The translations under genes were made by a program, and so were the position numbers. 64,000 bases of DNA. It comes from an uncultured Saprospiraceae bacterium. Lineage in GTDB: Bacteria > Bacteroidota > Bacteroidia > Chitinophagales > Saprospiraceae. Below the pieces are notes generated by a model, which did no database searches, was not told the DNA's origin, and worked only from the letters and a program-made list of their open reading frames with translations. This document shows, one piece after another, positions 1-8,800 of the stretch (its first letter is position 1; every line of letters starts with the position of its first letter). The stretch covers positions 47,374 through 111,373 of the forward strand of contig CALFBH010000121.1 of NCBI GenBank assembly GCA_937951615.1, in the 5' to 3' direction.

Positions 1-696
1 GCGATGTGGAGACAAGGCACTCGCTTCTGCTTCCAGTCCAATTTCCAGCATCAGTTCTACCCGCTGATTGATGCGCTGATACAAGGCTTCTCGTTCCCAT
101 TCGACACCTATATATATAGGCATGAAATTTCGGACTGCTTTTTTTTGTTGATGAAAATGAGAAAAAGGCTGCCCTGTAGCCCGACAAACTTCCAGCGCAC
201 GAAGCAGGCGTTTAGGGTTTTGTTGATCTACTTTTGCATAATAAGCAGCATCCAGTTGTTCCAACTCCTCTTGTAGGGCTTCTATTCCTTTATTTTCAAA
301 AAGTGTATTCAAGTCTTCCCGAATCTGAACAGGAATATCTGGAAAATTATCCAGTCCTTCACAAACTGCCCGAATAAACAAACCCGAACCGCCAACCATA
401 ATAACAACATCATGTTTTTGGTATAAATGATCCAATAATACCAAGGCATCGCGCTCATAATCACCCGCCGTATAGCTGTCCTGAATACTCAGAGAATTGA
501 TAAAATGATGTTTTGCCTGTGCCAGTTCTCCAGCATCTGGTTTTGCCGTACCGATATTCATCTCCCGATAAAACTGCCGACTATCCGCCGAAAGAATCTC
601 CGTCTTAAAATGTTGCGCCAGCCGAATGCCCAAGCCAGTCTTCCCACTTGCCGTTGGTCCACCGATAACAATAAGATATTTGGTATTAGAAATCAA
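1..696 (-). CDS. miaA: tRNA dimethylallyltransferase, 3' part beyond window
   Basis: Transfers a dimethylallyl group to N6 of A37 in tRNAs that read U-starting codons. The visible 232 codons carry the P-loop GGPTASGKTG near the N-terminus, then a SADSRQFYREMNIGTAKP block and the family's PKRLLRALEV segment; the C-terminus lies beyond base 1. No ATG lies between the in-frame stop at 709-711 and the P-loop, so a TTG at 694-696 (protein begins L-I-S-N-T-K-Y) is the likely start; this is an inference. It is the last visible gene of the minus-strand run that starts with the carbamoyltransferase, 122 bp after the SxtJ-like gene, but is probably functionally unrelated to it. Confidence 0.93.
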   Translation of the reverse strand, partial: MISNTKYLIVIGGPTASGKTGLGIRLAQHFKTEILSADSRQFYREMNIGTAKPDAGELAQAKHHFINSLSIQDSYTAGDYERDALVLLDHLYQKHDVVIMVGGSGLFIRAVCEGLDNFPDIPVQIREDLNTLFENKGIEALQEELEQLDAAYYAKVDQQNPKRLLRALEVCRATGQPFSHFHQQKKAVRNFMPIYIGVEWEREALYQRINQRVELMLEIGLEAEASALSPHR

Positions 697-818
697 AAGG
701 TAATTTTTTCAGTTCTTCATATTGTCGTATAACAAAAATTTCTTAGTGACCCTTAGTTTCCTTAGTGGTTAAAAAAACGCCGTGATGCGCATGAAACTGA
801 CATTGCCACTGAAACTGC

Positions 819-1187
819 TCACCAAGTCTTCTCAAAAGAAGCTTTATCAAAAGTCGTCTCTCGGTTTACATACATGCTGTCAGGCTTGTCTTTCAATTGC
901 AAATCATCTTTTTTGCCAAACAATTTTGAAAAGAAAGCCAAGGGAAACAAAATCAGATAAAAAACCAGACTCAATAAAACGGTCGTCAATATCCGATTAA
1001 TGACACCAGCTACTGTCATCCAAACAAAAGCAATTTTACGACTCAGCCAGGGCGACAGCAGACCCGTCAAGGCAATAATCAGCGAAGCGTAAACAAAGCC
1101 TTCTTTTCTGAAAATTAGGTATAAAATCGTCATCCCAGCCGAAATAGCCAGCATAACAAGAATCGGATTTTGTGTATGTTTTTTCAT
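819..1187 (-). CDS. SxtJ-family small membrane protein
   Basis: 122-residue membrane protein with hydrophobic segments at about 9-26, 32-46, 52-64 and 66-85, followed by a charged tail (KLFGKKDDLQLKDKPDS). Size, helix pattern and company (carbamoyltransferase, DUF5989, SGNH hydrolase) fit the SxtJ family, named from the cyanobacterial saxitoxin cluster but widespread next to NodU-type carbamoyltransferases; its biochemical role is unknown. I infer a membrane partner of the carbamoyltransferase/SGNH pair. It lies 284 bp downstream of the DUF5989 gene across a repeat-rich spacer, so it may be transcribed with that gene or separately. Confidence 0.75.
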   Translation of the reverse strand: MKKHTQNPILVMLAISAGMTILYLIFRKEGFVYASLIIALTGLLSPWLSRKIAFVWMTVAGVINRILTTVLLSLVFYLILFPLAFFSKLFGKKDDLQLKDKPDSMYVNRETTFDKASFEKTW

Positions 1188-1295
1188 AGGTAAAATGAGT
1201 GAATTGTAGGATTGTGTGATTGTAGAATTGTGCTATTATAACGTAATTGGCTAAGTGGAAATACAAATCCAAATGTCAAATTCAAAAAAACACCC

Positions 1296-1469
1296 CGATG
1301 CGCAATCCTATCTCGCCTCCCGCAGCCGAAGGCGGTCTCTCCTCTCGCAGCGAAGCGGTCTCTCAATGCCGCAGGCATGCTCTCTTAGTGGTAAACGCCG
1401 CGATGCGCAATCTCAATCTCGCCTCTCGCAGCCGAAGGCGGTCTCTCCTCTCGCAGCGAAGCGGTCTCC
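1296..1469. repeat. GC-rich direct repeat made of small inverted repeats
   Basis: Two nearly identical copies of about 67 bp (about 1296-1363 and 1401-1469), each starting CGATGCGCAATC and containing the partial palindromes CGCAGCCGAAGGCGG and TCGCAGCGAAGCGG. Between them is ATGCCGCAGGCATGC, another small inverted repeat. The phrase CTTAGTGGT..AACGCCG.GATGCGC that leads into copy two recurs in the next spacer at about 761-790. The block is much richer in G+C than its surroundings and has no credible reading frame. Confidence 0.8.
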
Positions 1470-1471
1470 CA

Positions 1472-1621
1472 CTAAAACAAAGTATAAATCAAAGGCGCAA
1501 TCGCACTACCCCCACCAAATACCAACAATAAACCCAGCAATACCAATACGATAATCACAGGAGCCAACCAGAATTTTTTACGTTCTTTCATAAATAACCA
1601 GAGGTCTTTCAATCCTTCCAT
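1472..1621 (-). CDS. DUF5989 small membrane protein
   Basis: Start is placed at the ATG at 1619-1621 (MEGLKDLWLFMKERKKFW...), giving 49 residues; an upstream in-frame ATG at 1669 would run back into the SGNH gene and is less likely. The layout is a short basic-aromatic amphipathic stretch (ERKKFW), one hydrophobic helix (about residues 19-36), then a small conserved tail ending SAIAPLIYTLF. This is the DUF5989 pattern, a family almost always beside NodU-type carbamoyltransferases and SxtJ proteins. One base separates it from the SGNH stop codon, so the two are translationally coupled. Function unknown; probably an accessory membrane anchor. Confidence 0.8.
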   Translation of the reverse strand: MEGLKDLWLFMKERKKFWLAPVIIVLVLLGLLLVFGGGSAIAPLIYTLF

Positions 1622-1622
1622 A

Positions 1623-2738
1623 TTATTGATTTTGTAATGCGTTCGCAATAATTTCAGCCACCTGTTCACTTCCTTTTTCTGTCAGGTGAACCGAGTCGTA
1701 AATATACTCCTTATTTGCCAGAATTTGTTGGTCGAGGTCAATCAACAATATATTTTCCTCCGCCGCAATTTTCCTGATAAGGGTGTTGAAATCTTTATAA
1801 TAAGTGCAAAAATCGTCGTAAGAGACATTTTGTTTTTTTCGCTGTGGCGCGTATACATTTCGTATAAAATCATCATCAGTCCGCAGTCGGTTAAATTGAG
1901 TCATCAAAACAACTTCAATGCCATTGGCACGAGCCAGTCGAATAAAAGACAATAATGCCTGTTCAAATTGTCGTTCCATGTCGGGATAGGGGTAGGATTT
2001 TAAATTCCTGTAGCCCTGCCATTCATCTATGTCTTTGGAAGCAGATTTATTGCTAATGGCTTTTACTTTGCGATAAATATTGGGGAAAATGAGGTCTTTA
2101 CCAGCTTTGAAAAAATCACTAATCCGACCTCGAAGTTTTTTATTGGAAACAGGTCTTCCATTTTTCTGAATAATAGAGCGAGTTTCTGGAGCAGTCCAGT
2201 ATTCGCCAGTTTTACACATCAATGCGAGGTCATTGATGTTGTGCATTAAGACCACGGTTTCAGGTTGAAGTGATATCCCTTTTGTCAATAAATTAATGGT
2301 AGAATGAAGCGTATGACTTCCGCCCACGCCGCCATTCATAGCGACTATTTTTTTATTAGAATCTGTGCTTAATTTTTCGCCGACCAGGTAAGGAAATCTT
2401 TTATTTTCATCCACATAGAGACATTCCGTAGTGCTGCCGCCAAAGAAAATAATATCTGCGGAATCTGCTTTGGGGGTATGTTCACCAATAATAAATCCAT
2501 GCTGATTCGTTCGGATGCGATAAGGTTTTTTTTCTAGATTATTGGTTCTGCTAAGCGCGTACTCGGTAGGTGTTTTATAAATGTCGATATTGGGCGGATA
2601 TTCGCGCAGTATCACAGTTCGTTGGCTGCGGAGCAGTTGATGTTCGGCTATGTTTTTTTTGAAAAGCGGATCCAGCAAGGCCAGCAAAACAACTATAATG
2701 ATGATATTATAAAACAGTACCTTAAAAAACGATTTCAT
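1623..2738 (-). CDS. Membrane-anchored SGNH/GDSL hydrolase-like protein
   Basis: 371 residues with an N-terminal membrane anchor (about 5-22) and an extracytoplasmic SGNH fold: block I GGST with candidate nucleophile Ser102, block II NGGVGGSH near 135-142, block III HNIND near 166-170, and block V DSVHLTEKG near the C-terminus providing the catalytic Asp-His. Such enzymes acylate or deacylate sugars and other surface polymers. The gene lies between a carbamoyltransferase (about 320 bp upstream) and DUF5989 (1 bp downstream), a widely recurring set. I infer action on the same, unidentified, surface or secreted substrate as the carbamoyltransferase. Confidence 0.82.
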   Translation of the reverse strand: MKSFFKVLFYNIIIIVVLLALLDPLFKKNIAEHQLLRSQRTVILREYPPNIDIYKTPTEYALSRTNNLEKKPYRIRTNQHGFIIGEHTPKADSADIIFFGGSTTECLYVDENKRFPYLVGEKLSTDSNKKIVAMNGGVGGSHTLHSTINLLTKGISLQPETVVLMHNINDLALMCKTGEYWTAPETRSIIQKNGRPVSNKKLRGRISDFFKAGKDLIFPNIYRKVKAISNKSASKDIDEWQGYRNLKSYPYPDMERQFEQALLSFIRLARANGIEVVLMTQFNRLRTDDDFIRNVYAPQRKKQNVSYDDFCTYYKDFNTLIRKIAAEENILLIDLDQQILANKEYIYDSVHLTEKGSEQVAEIIANALQNQ

Positions 2739-2770
2739 GGCTAATTAATAATTTAAATATGCAAATACAG

Positions 2771-2796
2771 TTGCCTGAGCGGAGTCGAACACAGGC
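2771..2796. repeat. GAGCGGAGTCGA-family hairpin, copy 1
   Basis: Short hairpin with GCCTG/CAGGC stem enclosing the shared GAGCGGAGTCGA core. Related copies sit at 2979-3004, 25469-25582 (two), 39451-39476 and 49938-49987. Confidence 0.7.
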
Positions 2797-2813
2797 AGCT
2801 TCTGAACCAACTG

Positions 2814-2980
2814 CAAAATACAGTAGTGTTCGATTAAAGTATGGAATAGTCGGCAGACGAAGGATTTTATGAGAATTGGTGGTTTATTCCCTTAAATATG
2901 CTGTATTTCCAACCGAATTCGTCTGACGACAACGGAATTTACTCAATCATACTTTAGCCGAGTACTACCCAAAATACAGT
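2814..2980. mobile_element. MITE-like element with 11-bp flanking direct repeat
   Basis: A non-coding element (2825-2969) begins AGTGTTCGATTAAAGTATG and nearly ends with the complement of AGTACTCGGCTAAAGTATG (2948-2966), giving imperfect 19-bp terminal inverted repeats. A second internal pair (GTCGGCAGACGAA at about 2849 and TTCGTCTGACGAC at about 2918) makes the unit fold into a long hairpin. It is bracketed by identical 11-bp direct repeats CAAAATACAGT at 2814-2824 and 2970-2980, as expected of a target duplication. There is no transposase; it would have to be mobilised in trans. A sequence matching the left end, GTGTTCGATTAAAG, recurs at 63634. Confidence 0.65.
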
Positions 2981-3004
2981 TGTCCGAGCGGAGTCGAGGA
3001 CAAC
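2979..3004. repeat. GAGCGGAGTCGA-family hairpin, copy 2
   Basis: Perfect hairpin: GTTGTCC and GGACAAC arms around GAGCGGAGTCGA. The 26-bp unit is identical to the one at 39451-39476. Confidence 0.8.
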
Positions 3005-3060
3005 ACATCAACACAACAACACAACAACACAACAACACAACAACACAACAACACAACAAC
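3001..3060. repeat. AACAACAC octamer array at the carbamoyltransferase 3' end
   Basis: About six tandem copies of AACAACAC after a CAACACATCAAC lead-in. The array ends one base before the complement of the carbamoyltransferase TGA (3062-3064), so in that gene's mRNA it starts immediately after the stop codon. Confidence 0.9.
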
Positions 3061-3061
3061 C

Positions 3062-4924
3062 TCAATCCATCTTAAATCGAACCCGCCACTTATCCTTATG
3101 CGCCCAGTCGGGCTGCTCTGTTTTACAATATACAAAATTCTCAATCACCAGATAATCTATCTCCGTACTCATAAAACAACGATAAGCATCATAAGGCGTG
3201 CAGACAATGGGTTCGCCACGCACATTAAAACTGGTATTGATCAACAATCCGTAGCCGGTGATTTTTTTGAAAGCACGTATCAAAGCCCAGTATCTCGGAT
3301 TGGTGGATTGATGAACGGTTTGTACTCTTGCCGAAAAATCCAAGTGCGTAATAGCCGGAACATCACTTCGTTGAAAATACAACCTATCCCAAAGCGGCAA
3401 GTCGTGATAATTTTCTGGAAGCTGTTTTTGCCTTTTTGCTTTCACAGGCGCGACGAGCAGCATATAAGGAGAATCTGTCTCCATATCGAAATAATCTTTT
3501 GTATCATCACTCAAAACAGAAGGCGCGAAAGGACGAAAACCTTCCCGGTTTTTGACTTTCAGGTTCAGCTTCTTTTGCATGTCAGGATTGCGAGGGTCAG
3601 CGAGAATACTCCGATTGCCCAATGCGCGGGGACCAAATTCCATATTGCCCTGAAACCAACCGACAACCTGCCCTTCGGCTATCCGAGCAGCCATTTCCTG
3701 CGCCAGCTCTTCAAAATGTTTGTGCTGATGCGAGACTGCCCGCACTTTTTTATTCATTGACTGGATTTCCTTTTCGGAAAAAGCAGGACCGAGATAGGGG
3801 TGGGGCATGGCATTTTGTTCAGCCTTTCTTTCTTTATTGAAATACATATAATGTGCAGCCAGTGCTGCACCCAAAGCTCCACCCGAATCGCCTGCTGCGG
3901 GCTGGATATAGATGTTTTTGAAAATATTGGCTTTTAATAATTTGCCATTGGCGACACAATTCAGTGCTACGCCGCCTGCCATGCACAGGTTGTCCGATTG
4001 AGTAAGTGTTTTGGCCGCCTGTGCCATTTTTAAGACAATCTCTTCCGTCACCTGTTGAATCGCTAATGCTAAATTGCAATGATGTTGTTCGGGATCAGCC
4101 TCGTCATTTCGTCTTGGAAAACCAAACAAGGTGGCCCATTTTTCATCCTTTGCCATGCGCAGCCCTGTGGCATAATTGAAATAAGATTGGTCGAGCCAAA
4201 TAGAGCCATCCGATTTGATATGGACTAAATGCTCCTTTATAGTCTGTACAAATTGCTGTGTTTGTTCTGCGTCAGGATTTCCGTAAGGAGCTAAACCCAT
4301 CAATTTATATTCGCCTGAATTGACCTTGAAGCCGAGGTAGTAGGTAAACGCGCTATACAATAAGCCAACAGAATGTGGGAAGTGCAGTTCTTTATGAAAA
4401 GTAATCTGATTGCCAGAGCCATGACCAATAGACGCTGTACACCATTCGCCAACGCCATCAATAGTCAAAATCGCAGCATCGGAATAAGGAGAGCAGAAAA
4501 AAGCACTGGCAGCATGAGATAAATGGTGTTCGGGGAAGAGCAGTTTGACCTGCTTTTTATCATAATCGCCACAGGCTTTCAATTCATCAAAAATCCGTTT
4601 TTTGAGAAACATTTTTTCACTGAGCCATATAGGAATGGCTTTGAGGAAAGATCTAAGCCCTTTTGGGGCAAAAGCATAATAAGTTTCCAATAAACGCTCA
4701 AACTTTAGCAGCGGCTTATCATAAAAAACAATAGCATCCAGATTATCAATACGCAGTCCAGCTTCTTCTAAACAATAATTAATGGCATTGACCGGAAAAT
4801 CTGGCGTGTGCTTTTTTCTAGTGAATCGCTCTTCCTGAACAGCCGCAATGATTTTTCCACCTACAGTCAGTGCCGCCGCCGAATCATGGTAAAATGCTGA
4901 AATACCTAAGATTTTTTTCTCCAT
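3062..4924 (-). CDS. NodU/CmcH-family carbamoyltransferase
   Basis: 620 residues, full length for the family. These enzymes make a carbamoyl-adenylate from carbamoyl phosphate and ATP and pass the carbamoyl group to a hydroxyl of a sugar or natural product. The N-terminal Kae1-like domain shows the opening GISAFYHDSAAAL, the metal-binding histidines of HHLSHAAS (133-140) and the later MAGGVALNC loop; the C-terminal YrdC-like domain begins near GWFQGNMEFGPRALGNRSI and NREGFRPFAPSV. First gene of the run into SGNH hydrolase, DUF5989 and SxtJ. The acceptor cannot be read from sequence; a surface polysaccharide or lipid is my inference. The unrelated rplS is divergent. Confidence 0.93.
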   Translation of the reverse strand: MEKKILGISAFYHDSAAALTVGGKIIAAVQEERFTRKKHTPDFPVNAINYCLEEAGLRIDNLDAIVFYDKPLLKFERLLETYYAFAPKGLRSFLKAIPIWLSEKMFLKKRIFDELKACGDYDKKQVKLLFPEHHLSHAASAFFCSPYSDAAILTIDGVGEWCTASIGHGSGNQITFHKELHFPHSVGLLYSAFTYYLGFKVNSGEYKLMGLAPYGNPDAEQTQQFVQTIKEHLVHIKSDGSIWLDQSYFNYATGLRMAKDEKWATLFGFPRRNDEADPEQHHCNLALAIQQVTEEIVLKMAQAAKTLTQSDNLCMAGGVALNCVANGKLLKANIFKNIYIQPAAGDSGGALGAALAAHYMYFNKERKAEQNAMPHPYLGPAFSEKEIQSMNKKVRAVSHQHKHFEELAQEMAARIAEGQVVGWFQGNMEFGPRALGNRSILADPRNPDMQKKLNLKVKNREGFRPFAPSVLSDDTKDYFDMETDSPYMLLVAPVKAKRQKQLPENYHDLPLWDRLYFQRSDVPAITHLDFSARVQTVHQSTNPRYWALIRAFKKITGYGLLINTSFNVRGEPIVCTPYDAYRCFMSTEIDYLVIENFVYCKTEQPDWAHKDKWRVRFKMD

Positions 4925-5012
4925 CTCATTGGTTTATTGATAGAATAATTGTCTTTTTATAAATTATACTAGAAATTTTCTAATCAAAAGTACAAAGTAA
5001 ACAAAATTTCCT

Positions 5013-5020
5013 TATCTTTG
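5013..5020 (+). promoter_or_regulatory. Putative TAnnTTTG -7 element for rplS
   Basis: TATCTTTG lies 45 bp upstream of the rplS ATG and matches the Bacteroidota -7 consensus TAnnTTTG. No clear TTTG -33 element sits at the expected distance, so this rests on one element and on its position. Confidence 0.5.
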
Positions 5021-5065
5021 CACCGCTATTTGAGAAAGCATATACAATATACATAATTTAAGGTC

Positions 5066-5428
5066 ATGAGTAATTTAATGAATTACGTTGTAGAACAGGC
5101 GAAACGGGAAACAAAATTTCCTAAATTTAAGCCAGGCGATAACGTAACTGTAGGATATAAAATCATCGAAGGAAGCAAAGAGCGTATTCAAGCTTTTCGT
5201 GGAGATGTAATCCAAATAAATGGAGAAGGCTTAACCAAAACCTTTACCGTTCGTAAAATGTCGAACGGAGTAGGGGTGGAGCGTATTTTTCCAATGCAAG
5301 CACCGACAATAGTTGATATCAAAATAAATAAATTCGGGCGTGTGCGTCGCGCAAAATTATATTACCTACGTGAACGTGTTGGTAAGAAAGCCCGTATTAA
5401 AGAAAGAAAATTTATCAAAAAGAATTAA
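5066..5428 (+). CDS. rplS: 50S ribosomal protein L19
   Basis: 120 residues, normal length for L19, which lies at the 30S-50S interface. Family signatures include [47 protein letters not shown] and the C-terminal [24 protein letters not shown] basic end. It stands alone, with a TATCTTTG promoter box upstream and a strong intrinsic terminator 31 bp after the stop, so it is probably monocistronic. Confidence 0.98.
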   Translation: MSNLMNYVVEQAKRETKFPKFKPGDNVTVGYKIIEGSKERIQAFRGDVIQINGEGLTKTFTVRKMSNGVGVERIFPMQAPTIVDIKINKFGRVRRAKLYYLRERVGKKARIKERKFIKKN

Positions 5429-5458
5429 TTACACGTTATAGACGTGTTCTTTCCGAAG

Positions 5459-5485
5459 AACCCTTCCGTAAGGAAGGGTTTTTTT
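5459..5485 (+). terminator. Intrinsic terminator after rplS
   Basis: AACCCTTCC - GTAA - GGAAGGGTT forms a perfect 9-bp stem with a 4-nt loop, followed by a T run. A weaker ACACGT/ACGTGT hairpin precedes it at 5431-5447. Confidence 0.93.
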
Positions 5486-5860
5486 ATGCTTTCTTTTGAA
5501 ATTTTAACATATTTTTTATTTTTTAATGTGAATTTTGTATTTGATCGATGTTTTGCGTTTTGTGTTCAAGATCCTAGGAAACTGGCCACCAATCAACTAT
5601 TACTAATCCCTACACCAATACACCTACGAATTTTACGTATTTATTTTATTATTCGTGCAACCATATTGGGAAATGAAAACTCTATATAGGCAAGAGGATT
5701 TTACTCTACTATATAGCAAATGCGATGTATTTTATATACATTGATCACTCTTAGTCTAAACCTAAACTACAAATCAACATCATCCATTGATTTGTGTTCA
5801 GTCCTATTTTGCATTCAGACAAAAAATAGACTGGCTCGTAGGTAGCCTAATGGAATTTCT
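5486..5860. other. AT-rich leader region of the giant secreted protein
   Basis: About 375 bp without a credible gene. It is AT-rich and presumably holds the promoter and leader of the adhesin-like gene that follows. I see no riboswitch, tRNA or repeat of the families found elsewhere in the window. Confidence 0.4.
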
Positions 5861-8800
5861 ATGCCTATTAAGTATGAGAAATATCAAACCAATAGATTTA
5901 ATTTAATTCAAACACCTATGTTGAAAACGAAACATTTACATGAAAAAAACAGAGCATTCCCGAATCAATCGTGCTCTGTAATGTTTTGCAGCAATGCTGT
6001 GAAAAGTTACTGCTTTAACTTAAAGCGATGTTTGTTTATAGCATCGTTTTTTTTATTTACGTTGCCGCTAAGCGGAAACAATATCAGTAGCGAGTATGCA
6101 GATGAAATCTGTGAACTGATAATAAATTGTCCACCAGCAGCGGTGATGATTACTTGTGAAACAGATACAACTGATTTGTTTACAGCAATTGGAGGCTCAC
6201 TTGATACCATAGGGTGTACAGGTGTGACCGTCACTCACGACTATGTAGCTCCAAATGCTTGTACAGGCGGAACAGTGGAAGTGACGTTTACGATTACTGG
6301 ACTGGAAGGTACATTGCCACCAGTTGAGCAAACCTGTGTAACTGTGATTACACTCGAAGGCGTCCCGCCACCAACCATTATTTGCCAGCCAGATGCTAAT
6401 GTAGAGTGTGAAGACGATATTCCAAATGTACAACCCGCTACATTTTCAACAACTTGTGGGCCAGGGGAATTGATTATATCACGTCCCGAAATTAACGGAA
6501 TACCAGGTTGTAATGGAACAACTTATACTTATGTACAAACCATTAGTGATATTTGTGGACAATCCGCTTCCTGCTCGCAGGTCTTTACGATTGTCAATGA
6601 CCCGCCTCTGATTGATTGTCCGGCTGATATGACGGTGACTTGTGTGACTGATATTGCACCAAGCCTGGTCGAGTTTACGACGAGTTGTTCTTATGGAGGA
6701 GTCGCTAGTGTAGTTGGACCAGTTATTAGTGGCGACCCTGATTGTTCAGGAACGACTTTTACCTATACACATATTGTTACAGACGAATGTGGAGAAAGTT
6801 CTTCTTGCGTGCAAGTGTTTACTATCGAAAATGATGCACCAATTATTAGCTGTCCCGCAGACCAGACTGTAACTTGTGAGGCAGACATTCAAGTTGTTGC
6901 AGCTACGTTTACCACGAGTTGTGGATTGACTGGTGTGACAGCAGTTGCAGGCGCACCGATAATAATAGGTGAGCCAAACTGTGCAGGAACAACTTATAAT
7001 TATACCCATATTGCAACTGATATTTGTGGCAGAACTGCCACTTGTATTCAGGTGTTTACCATTCAAAATGCTGCACCAACGATTAGCTGCCCGCCAGATG
7101 TAACGGTGACTTGTGCAGCAGACATTAGCCCAGTGTCAGCCGATTTTACAACAAGCTGTGGATCATCTGGAAATGTAGAAATTTCTGAACCTGTTATTGT
7201 TGGAGACGCTGATTGTAATGGCGCAACTTATACTTATACACATACTGTGACCGATGCCTGTGGGCGAACGGCTTCCTGCGATCAAGTCTTTACGATTCAA
7301 AATAGCCCGCCGACGATTATTTCCTGCCCACCCGGAGCTACGGTGACTTGTGCAGCAGATATTAATGTAGAATTGGTTGATTTTACTGCCAGTTGTGGTG
7401 GTTCTGCCAGTGTGGTTGGACCTTCATTGCAAGGAGAACCGGATTGTTCAGGAACAATTTATACTTATACACATATAGTGGTAGATAATTGTGGACAAGC
7501 TGTTTTCTGCGATCAAGTATTTGTTATTGATAATGCGCCGCCTACGATTTCCTGCCCTGCGGGTGCTGTAGTCACCTGTGCAGCAGATATTGCACCAGGT
7601 GAAGCTGAATTTACTTATAGTTGCACGACTAATGTAATCGGAACAGGTGACAGTATTGCAGTAGAGGTCACTGGACCAGTGATTAGCGGAGAGGCAGATT
7701 GTGATGCTGCAACTTATACTTATACCTATTCTATCACCGATGCCTGTGGGCGAACGGCTTCCTGCGACCAGGTTTTTACTATTATAAATAATCCTCCTGA
7801 AATTACTTCTTGCCCAGCTGACCAGACGGTGACTTGTGCAGAAGATATTGATGTTATTCCTGCCGAATTTACAGCAGACTGCGGAGGTATTATTAATGTA
7901 ATTGGACCCATATTGAATGGTGAGCCAGGTTGTGGAGGTACCACTTATACCTATACACATACCGTGATTGATAATTGCGGAAGAACGGTTTCCTGCGATC
8001 AGATATTTACTATTGATAATGCGCCTCCTACGATTTCCTGTTTACCAGGTGGTGTCGTTTCCTGTGAAGGTGATATTATTCTTGATGATAATCCTGCTTT
8101 TACCTATTCCTGTACTACAGGTATTATTGGTACTGGTGGCGAAGAAATTGAACCTGTGATAACAGGGCCTGTGATTGATGGTGGAGCTGATTGTGATGGC
8201 GCGACTTATACATATACCTACTCTATTACGGATAATTGTGGACGTACAGCTTCTTGCGATCAGGTCTTTACTGTTCAGAATGATCCGCCAGTGATTACAT
8301 TTTGTCCACCGGATGAAATAACAACTTGCGAAGCAGACATCGCATTTACAGCTGCAGAATTTACAGCAAGTTGTGGTGTATTTTATAGCTTGACAGGACC
8401 AGTTGTTGTAGGAGAACCGGATTGCCCGGGAACCACCTATACCTTTACTCATGAAGTGATGGATAATTGTGGACGCATGGTTTCCTGCGAGCAAACTTAT
8501 ACGATACAAAATGACGCACCTACCATTACCTGCCCGCCTGGTGATACTGTAGCTTGTGTAACAGATATTATTTTAGGAGATGCAGAATATACTTATAGCT
8601 GTCAGGTAGAAATGACTGAACCAATTGATGAAGTTGTGATCACTGGACCTGTAGTGTCTGGTGGTGCAGGATGTAATGGTTCGACTTATACCTTTACTTA
8701 TACAATAACAGATCCTTGCGGAAGATCAGCTTCTTGCGAGCAAATGTTTTTTATTAATGATCCGGCAGATGTATGTTTTTGCGATTGCGGAATCATTGGA

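Noticed and set aside
819..4924. Saxitoxin-like biosynthesis locus
   Set aside because: Only the SxtJ-type and carbamoyltransferase components are shared; no SxtA-like or other core synthesis genes are present, and this four-gene set is common in non-toxic bacteria.
5444..5689. 81-codon frame after rplS
   Set aside because: It starts within the rplS terminator hairpin and has no family features.
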